5,028 bases of DNA from Actinomycetes bacterium (GTDB lineage Bacteria; Actinomycetota; Actinomycetes; Mycobacteriales; Mycobacteriaceae), in NCBI GenBank assembly GCA_023415515.1, contig JAEZKH010000064.1, forward strand, positions 1 through 5,028, read 5' to 3'. Every line of letters starts with the position of its first letter. The stretch's first letter is position 1. The notes below the pieces were generated by a model. It did not search any database and was not told the origin of the DNA. It saw only the letters and a list, made by a program, of their open reading frames with translations. The position numbers and the translations under genes were made by a program. Shown here in pieces: positions 1 to 4,725 of this stretch.

Positions 1-31
1 CGGCAGACGTAACATCGAGGGGTCGATATCT

Positions 32-1870
32 ATGGCTAAGCGGCCGCCGAACCGCGACTGGCGCCGCGCCGAGGACGACACCGACACCTTCCCGGCGGTC
101 ACCGGGGAGGCCGCCGACCCCGACACCGGCGACTTCGCGGTCGGGCATGACGATGCGTCCGGACCGGCGCGGGCGCGGACGACGACGAAGCGGAACGTCC
201 CCGGCTGGGTCAAACGCGTCGGTGACGCCGTGGTGGCCCGGCTGACGCAACTCAGCGTCACGCTCGTCGGCGGGCTTCTGCTGTGTCTGAGCTTCCCGCC
301 GTTCGGCTGGTGGTACCTGGCGTTCGTCGCATTCGCACTGCTGGCCTGGGTGCTGACCCGGCCGAGCACCAGGCTCATCGGCGGGCTCGGTTACGGGTTC
401 CTTTTCGGCTGTGCCTTCTACGTGCCGCTGTTGCCGTGGACCGGCGTGATGGTCGGCGTCATGCCGTGGCTGGCGCTCTCGCTCCTCGAGGCGGTGTTCC
501 CCGCGCTGTTCGGGCTGTGTGCGGTGGCGACGCGCAAGTTGACGGGTTGGCCCATCTGGTTCGCCGGACTGTGGGCGCTGTTCGAGTGGGCCAAGTCGAC
601 CGTTCCATTCGGCGGGTTTCCCTGGGGTGTGGTCGGTTTCGGGCAGGCCGACGGGCCGCTGGTGGCGCTGGCACAGATCGGCGGGGCGCCGCTGGTGTCA
701 TTCGCGGTCACGTTGCTCGGCTTCGCCGTCGCCGCCCTTGCCGTGGAGATCCACGGCTGGTGGCGAAGCGGCGGGGACCGCAGACCCGGCTCGGCGCCGC
801 CCGCGGTGGTGCTGCCCGGCGCCTGTGTATGCCTGGTGCTGATCGCGACCGCGGCCATCACGCCTGCAGTCCGGCATTCCGGTGCAGGCGCCGACGACGA
901 ACCATCGGTCAACGTCGCTGCCGTGCAGGGCAACGTGCCCCAGCTCGGGCTCGACTTCAACGCTCAGCGCAGAGCCGTCCTCGACAACCACGTGCGGGAG
1001 ACCATCCGGCTGGCAGACGACGTGCGCGCCGGGCAGGCGCCGCAGCCGCTGTTCGTCATCTGGCCGGAGAACTCCTCGGACATCGACCCGCTGGCCAACC
1101 AGGACGCCGCAGACCAGATCGCGGTCGCCGTGGATGCCATCAAGGCGCCGATCCTGGTCGGCGGCGTGCTGGCGGCGCCGGGCTACACCCGCGACAACCC
1201 CGCTTCCACGAACTCCGTCATCGTGTGGAACCCGCAGACCGGTCCGGGGGACCGCCACGACAAACAGATTGTCCAGCCGTTCGGCGAGTATCTGCCGTGG
1301 CGGAGCTTCTTCTCCCACTTCTCGTCGTACGCCGACCGGGCCGGCTACTTCCAGCCGGGCAGCGGCACCGGCGTCGTCGAGGCGGCCGGGGTCCCGATCG
1401 GCGTGTCGACCTGCTGGGAGGTGATCTTCGACCGGGCGCCCAGGGAAGCGGTCCTCAACGGGGCCCAGGTGCTCAGCGTGCCGTCCAACAACGCCACGTT
1501 CAACGAGTCGATGAGCGTGCAGCAGCTCGCCTTCGCCAGGTTGCGCGCCGTCGAGCACAACCGTTTCGTCGTCGTGGCGGGCACCACGGGGATCAGCGCG
1601 GTCATCGCTCCCGACGGCCGCGTGCTGGCCCGCACCCAGTTCTTCGAGCCGGCCTACCTGGACATGGCGATCCGGCTGAAAACCCAGCTCACGCCCGCTA
1701 CCAAGTGGGGTCCGTTGGTTCAGGGCCTGCTCATAGCCATCGGGGCAGGCGCCCTCATCGCCGCGATGCTGCAGAATGGACGGTTCGTGCGTGGTCGCCG
1801 CCGGGTGACCGACGCCAGCGGTCACGACAGACCACCCGAGGAGGGTGGCACCGAAAGAGGAACCACATGA
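32..1870 (+). CDS. lnt: Apolipoprotein N-acyltransferase Lnt (Ppm2-type)
   Basis: Integral membrane enzyme that transfers a fatty acyl chain from phospholipid to the N-terminal diacylglyceryl-cysteine of lipoproteins, the last step of lipoprotein maturation. The 612-residue protein has a hydrophilic Asp/Arg-rich N-terminal extension (about 1-65), then several hydrophobic segments (about 72-88, 92-108, 116-136, 143-165, 174-187, 210-238, 258-280), a nitrilase-like extracytoplasmic domain (about 292-548), a last membrane segment (about 562-580) and a charged tail. The nitrilase-fold triad is visible by analogy with E. coli Lnt: Glu346 in WPEN, Lys411 in DKQIVQPFGEY and Cys461 in STCWE. The ATG has a GAGGGG Shine-Dalgarno at 17-22 with a 9-nt spacer; its frame stays open to the window edge, so a longer start cannot be fully excluded. 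It overlaps ppm1 by ATGA. In M. tuberculosis this domain is fused to Ppm1; here it is separate, as in M. smegmatis. Confidence 0.95.
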   Translation: MAKRPPNRDWRRAEDDTDTFPAVTGEAADPDTGDFAVGHDDASGPARARTTTKRNVPGWVKRVGDAVVARLTQLSVTLVGGLLLCLSFPPFGWWYLAFVAFALLAWVLTRPSTRLIGGLGYGFLFGCAFYVPLLPWTGVMVGVMPWLALSLLEAVFPALFGLCAVATRKLTGWPIWFAGLWALFEWAKSTVPFGGFPWGVVGFGQADGPLVALAQIGGAPLVSFAVTLLGFAVAALAVEIHGWWRSGGDRRPGSAPPAVVLPGACVCLVLIATAAITPAVRHSGAGADDEPSVNVAAVQGNVPQLGLDFNAQRRAVLDNHVRETIRLADDVRAGQAPQPLFVIWPENSSDIDPLANQDAADQIAVAVDAIKAPILVGGVLAAPGYTRDNPASTNSVIVWNPQTGPGDRHDKQIVQPFGEYLPWRSFFSHFSSYADRAGYFQPGSGTGVVEAAGVPIGVSTCWEVIFDRAPREAVLNGAQVLSVPSNNATFNESMSVQQLAFARLRAVEHNRFVVVAGTTGISAVIAPDGRVLARTQFFEPAYLDMAIRLKTQLTPATKWGPLVQGLLIAIGAGALIAAMLQNGRFVRGRRRVTDASGHDRPPEEGGTERGTT

Positions 1871-2634
1871 GCGGCTTTGGCCCAGCCGAACGCCCGAGTG
1901 AGCGCACTCTGGTCATCATCCCGACCTACAACGAGCGGGAGAACCTGCCCTTGATCGTCGGCCGGGTGCACGCCGCCCTGCCCGATGTCCACGTTCTGGT
2001 CGTCGACGACGGCAGCCCGGACGGCACCGGTGAGCTCGCCGACGAGCTGGCGCTCGCCGACCCCGACCGCGTCCACGTGATGCATCGCAAGAGCAAGGAT
2101 GGGCTCGGCGCGGCATACCTCGCGGGTTTCGCGTGGGGGTTGGGCCGCGAGTACTCGGTTCTCGTCGAGATGGACGCCGACGGCAGCCACGCGCCAGAAG
2201 AGTTGAACCGCCTGCTCGATGCGATCGACGGCGGCGCAGATGTGGCGATCGGCTCACGCTATGTACCCGGCGGAGCCATCCGTAACTGGCCGCGCAGGCG
2301 CTACGCCCTGTCGAAGACGGCCAACACCTACGCCAGGGTGCTACTGGGGGTGGACGTGCACGACATCACCGCGGGTTACCGGGCCTACCGCCGGGAGGTG
2401 TTGGAGAAGATCGACCTCGGCGCCGTGGACTCCAAGGGGTACTGCTTCCAGATCGACCTGACGTGGCGGGCGATCAACGACGGTTTCACCGTCGTCGAGG
2501 TGCCGATCACCTTCACCGAGCGGGAACTCGGGGTGTCGAAGATGAGCGGTTCGAACATCCGCGAGGCGATGGCCAAGGTCGCCGAGTGGGGCATCCGCGG
2601 CCGCTTGGATCGCGCCCGCGGAGTGGTGCGCTAG
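1867..2634 (+). CDS. ppm1: Polyprenol monophosphomannose synthase (GT2 family)
   Basis: Transfers mannose from GDP-mannose to polyprenyl phosphate, giving the lipid-linked donor for extracytoplasmic mannosyltransferases that act on lipoproteins and on lipomannan/lipoarabinomannan. The 255-residue protein is a single GT-A (GT2, dolichol-phosphate-mannose-synthase-like) domain. Visible motifs are IPTYNE (18-23), VVDDGSPDGT (45-54, nucleotide binding), the metal-binding DADGSH (103-108), GSRYVPGG (129-136) and the late FTERELGVSKMS (216-227) typical of DPM synthases. No membrane segment is evident, so it probably sits peripherally on the inner leaflet, perhaps held by the Lnt encoded next to it; that partnership is known for mycobacteria and is inferred here. 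The start is ATG in the ATGA overlap with lnt, with an AGAGG Shine-Dalgarno at 1856-1860 and a 6-nt spacer, so translation is probably coupled. The same frame is open far upstream inside lnt, but that stretch looks like a high-GC shadow. Confidence 0.95.
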   Translation: MSGFGPAERPSERTLVIIPTYNERENLPLIVGRVHAALPDVHVLVVDDGSPDGTGELADELALADPDRVHVMHRKSKDGLGAAYLAGFAWGLGREYSVLVEMDADGSHAPEELNRLLDAIDGGADVAIGSRYVPGGAIRNWPRRRYALSKTANTYARVLLGVDVHDITAGYRAYRREVLEKIDLGAVDSKGYCFQIDLTWRAINDGFTVVEVPITFTERELGVSKMSGSNIREAMAKVAEWGIRGRLDRARGVVR

Positions 2635-2641
2635 CCGGGGG

Positions 2642-2980
2642 TCAGCTGCCGCGGCGGCGGGTCTTGATGATGTCGAGTCGCTCCTTGAGCAGCTCTTCGA
2701 GCTCCTCGACCGAGCGGCGCTCCAGCAGCATGTCCCAGTGGGTGCGCGGCGGCTTCACCTTCTTCGGCTCGGGCACGTCACCTTCGATCAGGGTGCCCTC
2801 CATGCCGTTGCGGCACAGCCAGGTGCCGGGGATCTCGGCGTCGTCGGCGAACGGGACGTCGAACTCCTCGCCGTTGTCGGTGCGATAACGGGCAACCTGA
2901 CGCGGCGCCAGGTCATGGTTGCGGTCGGTCTCGTAGCTCACGGCCCCGAGGCGACTGCCTCTCAAAACCCGATCAGCCAT
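2642..2980 (-). CDS. rbpA: RNA polymerase-binding protein RbpA
   Basis: Actinobacterial transcription activator that binds group 1/2 sigma factors (SigA, SigB) and RNA polymerase and stabilises the open promoter complex; it also affects rifampicin tolerance. The 112-residue product matches, from memory, nearly the whole of M. tuberculosis Rv2050 (111 aa). The family layout is an N-terminal tail (1-25), a beta core domain (26-71, RYRTDNGEEF to EGTLIEGD), a basic linker (72-79, with KKVKPPR ending in the promoter-contacting Arg79) and a C-terminal sigma-interaction helix region (80-112, HWDMLLERRS, EELEELLKERL). Only one Cys (56) is present, as in the mycobacterial zinc-free form and unlike the zinc-binding Streptomyces protein. 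The ATG at 2980 is preceded by GAAGGAG (2997-2991) with a 10-nt spacer. It converges on ppm1 with a 7-nt gap. Confidence 0.98.
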   Translation of the reverse strand: MADRVLRGSRLGAVSYETDRNHDLAPRQVARYRTDNGEEFDVPFADDAEIPGTWLCRNGMEGTLIEGDVPEPKKVKPPRTHWDMLLERRSVEELEELLKERLDIIKTRRRGS

Positions 2981-3015
2981 TTCGTCAACACTCCTTCAGG
3001 CATTTGGTCCGGGAT

Positions 3016-3045
3016 AACAACGCGATGGCGTATAGAGAAGTTCCC
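3016..3045 (-). promoter_or_regulatory. ECF-type (SigH/SigE/SigR-like) promoter of rbpA
   Basis: Reading the minus strand towards rbpA, a -35-like GGGAAC (3045-3040) is followed by 18 nt and GTTGTT (3021-3016), or 17 nt if written as cGTT. This fits the GGGAA(C/T)-N17-18-GTT pattern of SigR/SigH-class promoters; SigE of mycobacteria recognises a related pattern. Transcription would start near 3009-3012, giving a leader of about 30 nt that contains the rbpA Shine-Dalgarno. Streptomyces coelicolor rbpA is known to have a SigR promoter, which supports the reading. Which sigma factor acts here cannot be told from sequence. A separate SigA promoter probably also exists; TATCAT (minus strand, 3066-3061) is a possible -10 but has no good -35. 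Confidence 0.65.
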
Positions 3046-3051
3046 GACTCG

Positions 3052-3079
3052 ACCCTCCATGATACCGGGGTCGGAGGGT
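3052..3079. repeat. 7-bp inverted repeat in the rbpA/zinc-protein divergent region
   Basis: ACCCTCC (3052-3058) is perfectly complemented by GGAGGGT (3073-3079) with a 14-nt spacer that is itself partly symmetric (GATACC / GGGGTC). It lies just upstream of the rbpA -35 element and 9 nt before the candidate rightward -10. It could be an operator shared by the two divergent promoters or a chance GC-rich dyad. There is no T-run, so it is not a factor-independent terminator. Confidence 0.4.
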
Positions 3080-3088
3080 TTCTCGGTC

Positions 3089-3094
3089 TAAGGT
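3089..3094 (+). promoter_or_regulatory. Candidate -10 element for a leaderless transcript
   Basis: TAAGGT fits the mycobacterial -10 consensus TANNNT and ends 8 nt before the GTG at 3103. That spacing would put the transcription start at or within a base of the start codon, giving a leaderless mRNA, a common class in mycobacteria. No convincing -35 is seen about 17 nt upstream, which is usual for SigA promoters in these organisms. A weak AGG (3096-3098) precedes the GTG, so a leadered start is the alternative. Confidence 0.4.
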
Positions 3095-3102
3095 CAGGTT
3101 CC

Positions 3103-3444
3103 GTGGAGACCGTGACCAGGAGGCGCGCCCGAACCCAACCCTGCCGATGGTGCGGTCGCGAGGTCGACGATGCCGGACTCGGGCGCCGCAGGCAGTACTG
3201 CAGGCAGTCCTGCCGGCAGCGGGCCTATGAGCAGCGCGCACAGGTCAGGGGAACGTCGCTGGCACCGGATTCGGTCGTGTTGAGCGCCGAGGAGGCGTCG
3301 CAACTGTCCGACCGCGTCTACGAAGTGAGATGCGCGGCAGAAGACGTTGCGACGGCGATCGAGGAGGGCGCAGCGCCCACGGAGCTGCGAGAACTGTGCG
3401 ACGCTCTGATGCGCGCGGCCAAGGCGGCCGACGGCTGGCGATAG
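3103..3444 (+). CDS. Small CX2C/CX3C zinc-finger-like protein of unknown function
   Basis: The predicted product is 113 residues. A basic start (TRRRAR) leads into a putative zinc-binding module: Cys14-X2-Cys17, 15 residues, Cys33-X3-Cys37, followed by RQRAYEQR. This CRWCG...YCRQSCRQRAYE pattern recalls FCS/MYM-like treble-clef fingers that occur in small actinobacterial proteins whose role I do not know. The C-terminal half (about 55-113) is predicted helical, with Ala/Glu-rich segments (LSAEEASQLSDRVYEVR, TELRELCDALMRAAKAA), and could mediate dimerisation. GTG at 3103 is preferred: the frame is open back to a TTG at 3004, but that extension has clearly more A/T in third positions and would overlap the rbpA promoter. 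GTG at 3112 (110 aa) is the alternative. It is followed after 12 nt by the winged-helix/hydrolase gene, whose Shine-Dalgarno overlaps its TAG stop, so the two probably form an operon. DNA or RNA binding is an inference only. Confidence 0.75.
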   Translation: METVTRRRARTQPCRWCGREVDDAGLGRRRQYCRQSCRQRAYEQRAQVRGTSLAPDSVVLSAEEASQLSDRVYEVRCAAEDVATAIEEGAAPTELRELCDALMRAAKAADGWR

Positions 3445-3449
3445 GGGAA
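3443..3449 (+). promoter_or_regulatory. Ribosome binding site fixing a TTG start
   Basis: AGGGGAA ends 7 nt before the TTG at 3457 and begins inside the TAG stop of the upstream gene. Upstream of this TTG the frame reaches the TAG within five codons with no other start, and the next in-frame starts fall inside the winged-helix domain, so this site effectively decides the start and suggests translational coupling. Confidence 0.7.
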
Positions 3450-3456
3450 ACCCGGC

Positions 3457-4647
3457 TTGTGGCGATTCGACAGCTTTGTCATCGACACCCTGCGCTACGA
3501 ACTTCGTAACGGCGGCGAGGTGGTGCGCGTCGAGCCGCAGGTGTTCGACGTGTTGACACAGCTGGTCGGCAACCACGAGCGCTGCGTCACCAAGGAGGAG
3601 TTGTTCGACTCGGTCTGGGGCGGCAGATTCGTCGGAGAGGCTGCACTGACGAGCCGGATCAAGGCGGTCAGACGGGCGCTCGGCGACGACGGCGAATCGC
3701 AGCGGTACATCAGGACCGTGCGTGGCCGCGGATATCAGTTCGTCGGAAACGTGATAGCCGATCGGCCCGTCCCGCCGGCCGGACCGGAACCGGTCGAGGA
3801 ACCGCCGCCGCGCCAGCGCATCGCGTTCTGCCGTGCCGCGGACGGCGTGCGGCTCGCCTACGCGGTGGCGGGGCAGGGCCCGCCTCTGGTGCGCGCCGCC
3901 AACTGGATGACGCACCTCGGATACGACATCGAGAGTCCGGTGTGGCGGCATTGGGTGCGCGATCTTGCGCGGCGCAACACCTTCATTCGCTACGACGAAC
4001 GTGGTTGTGGGCTATCTGACTGGAGCGCAACCGATTTCAGCTTCGCCGACTGGGTCAGCGACCTGGAATCCGTTGTCGAGGCGCTCGCCTTGGAGTGCTT
4101 TCCGTTGCTGGGCGTCTCCCAGGGCGGAGCCGTGGCGGTGGCGTATGCCGCCAGACACCCCGAGCGGGTCAGCAAGCTGGTGCTCTGCAGCTCGTATGCG
4201 CGTGGCCGAGGCGTCCGTGCGATGAACGACGAGGAGAGGCGGGCCGCCGAACTCGACCTCGATCTCGCGCGCGTCGGGTGGGGCCGCGACGACCCGGCGT
4301 TTCGCCAGGTGTTCGCCGCGCAGTTCATCCCAGACGGCACACGCGCCGACTGGGCGGCGTTCGATCAATTGCAGCGGAGAACCACGTCGCCGGAGAACGC
4401 GGTGCGTTTCCTGGAGGAGTTCGGCCGCATCGACGTGCGCGAAGAGGCGAGTCGAGTGGCCTGCCCCACGCTGATCCTGCATTCGCGCGACGACCACCGT
4501 CAGCCGCTGCGGGCAGCCGAGGAACTCGCCGCCCTCATACCCGAATCGCGGCTGGTCGCGCTGAACAGCAACAACCATCTCCTGACCGCGACCGAACCCG
4601 CCTGGCCGGTCTTCCTGGACGAGGTGGCGACCTTTTTGGCGGAGTAA
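3457..4647 (+). CDS. Winged-helix transcriptional regulator fused to an alpha/beta hydrolase
   Basis: The 396-residue protein has two domains. Residues 1-100 are an OmpR/PhoB-type winged helix (Trans_reg_C): the early strands (RYELRNGGEVVRVEP), the LTQLVGNHERCVTKEEL helix region, the recognition-helix segment EAALTSRIKAVRRALGD and the C-terminal hairpin YIRTVRGRGYQFVG. There is no receiver domain and no membrane segment. A Pro/Glu-rich linker (101-121) leads to an alpha/beta hydrolase (122-396) with nucleophile elbow GVSQGG (Ser221), acid Asp346 in SRDDHRQP (Asp345 less likely) and His374 in NSNNHLL, so the triad looks intact. The segment NWMTHLGYDIESPVWRHW, with RYDERGCGLSDW, matches a hydrolase class I recall as repeatedly fused to regulatory domains such as adenylate cyclases. 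It is therefore probably a cytoplasmic one-component regulator whose hydrolase domain senses or processes an ester or lactone-like ligand; ligand and targets are unknown. It starts at TTG, 12 nt after the zinc-finger gene and in the same frame. Confidence 0.88.
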   Translation: MWRFDSFVIDTLRYELRNGGEVVRVEPQVFDVLTQLVGNHERCVTKEELFDSVWGGRFVGEAALTSRIKAVRRALGDDGESQRYIRTVRGRGYQFVGNVIADRPVPPAGPEPVEEPPPRQRIAFCRAADGVRLAYAVAGQGPPLVRAANWMTHLGYDIESPVWRHWVRDLARRNTFIRYDERGCGLSDWSATDFSFADWVSDLESVVEALALECFPLLGVSQGGAVAVAYAARHPERVSKLVLCSSYARGRGVRAMNDEERRAAELDLDLARVGWGRDDPAFRQVFAAQFIPDGTRADWAAFDQLQRRTTSPENAVRFLEEFGRIDVREEASRVACPTLILHSRDDHRQPLRAAEELAALIPESRLVALNSNNHLLTATEPAWPVFLDEVATFLAE

Positions 4648-4662
4648 CGCCATTCGCGGGCG

Positions 4663-4695
4663 ATCTCCACGCAATCTCCACGCAATCTTCATGTG
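4663..4695 (+). repeat. Tandem 11-bp direct repeats, candidate winged-helix operator
   Basis: ATCTCCACGCA occurs twice back to back (4663-4673 and 4674-4684), followed by a degenerate third unit ATCTTCATGTG (4685-4695, 7 of 11 bases identical). An 11-bp period, about one helical turn, is the classic arrangement of sites bound by tandem OmpR/PhoB-family winged helices. The block lies in the 78-nt gap between the regulator/hydrolase gene and the lipoprotein gene and ends about 30 bp before the lipoprotein start, a position suited to activation. The binding protein is unknown; the adjacent regulator or an orphan response regulator are both possible. Confidence 0.6.
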
Positions 4696-4702
4696 CTTCC
4701 GC

Positions 4703-4723
4703 TGTCAGCGACTCATGCTGACA
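4703..4723 (+). repeat. Perfect 7-bp inverted repeat next to the lipoprotein start codon
   Basis: TGTCAGC (4703-4709) and GCTGACA (4717-4723) are exact reverse complements with a 7-nt spacer. The right arm ends 2 nt before the ATG at 4726, where a Shine-Dalgarno would normally lie; none is visible. It may be a protein operator overlapping the promoter or, in RNA, a hairpin covering the start. CATGCT (4714-4719) is a weak -10-like match that would allow a leaderless transcript. Confidence 0.5.
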
Positions 4724-4725
4724 CC

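Noticed and set aside
1..31. TAA at 10-12 as the end of an upstream gene (codons CGG CAG ACG before it)
   Set aside because: Only three codons are visible, so coding cannot be supported; an upstream cistron of the lnt operon is possible but unseen.
698..1825. 375-residue antisense ORF within lnt
   Set aside because: Composition (His/Arg/Asp/Gly-rich, no domain) and full overlap with a well-supported gene mark it as a shadow.
283..1866. Long open stretch in the ppm1 frame upstream of ppm1, giving a nominal 783-residue ORF
   Set aside because: It overlaps the whole lnt gene, is Arg/Gly-rich low-complexity sequence typical of high-GC off-frame reading, and becomes a recognisable protein only at ATG 1867.
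2649..2659. GCCGCGGCGGC hairpin near the ppm1/rbpA junction as a terminator
   Set aside because: The stem is only 4 bp, there is no T-run, and it lies inside the Arg-rich end of rbpA coding sequence.
3076..3101. GGTTT motif as a rightward SigF promoter
   Set aside because: No GGGTA-type -10 lies at the required distance.
3188..3211. 12-bp near-perfect direct repeat (GCAGGCAGTACT / GCAGGCAGTCCT)
   Set aside because: It lies inside the zinc-finger gene and is explained by the repeated Cys-Arg-Gln pattern of the second zinc ligand pair.
3246..3285. GGGGAAC...GTGTT inside the zinc-finger gene as an internal ECF promoter
   Set aside because: The spacing between GGGAAC and the GTT-like element is about 24 nt, too long for the SigH/SigE pattern.
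3094..3951. 285-residue antisense ORF across the zinc-finger gene and the winged-helix domain
   Set aside because: It has no recognisable domain, lies opposite two supported ORFs, and has the composition expected of a complementary-strand shadow.
4648..4662. CGCC...GGCG hairpin after the regulator/hydrolase stop as a terminator
   Set aside because: A 4-bp stem with a 7-nt loop and no T-run is not convincing in a high-GC genome.
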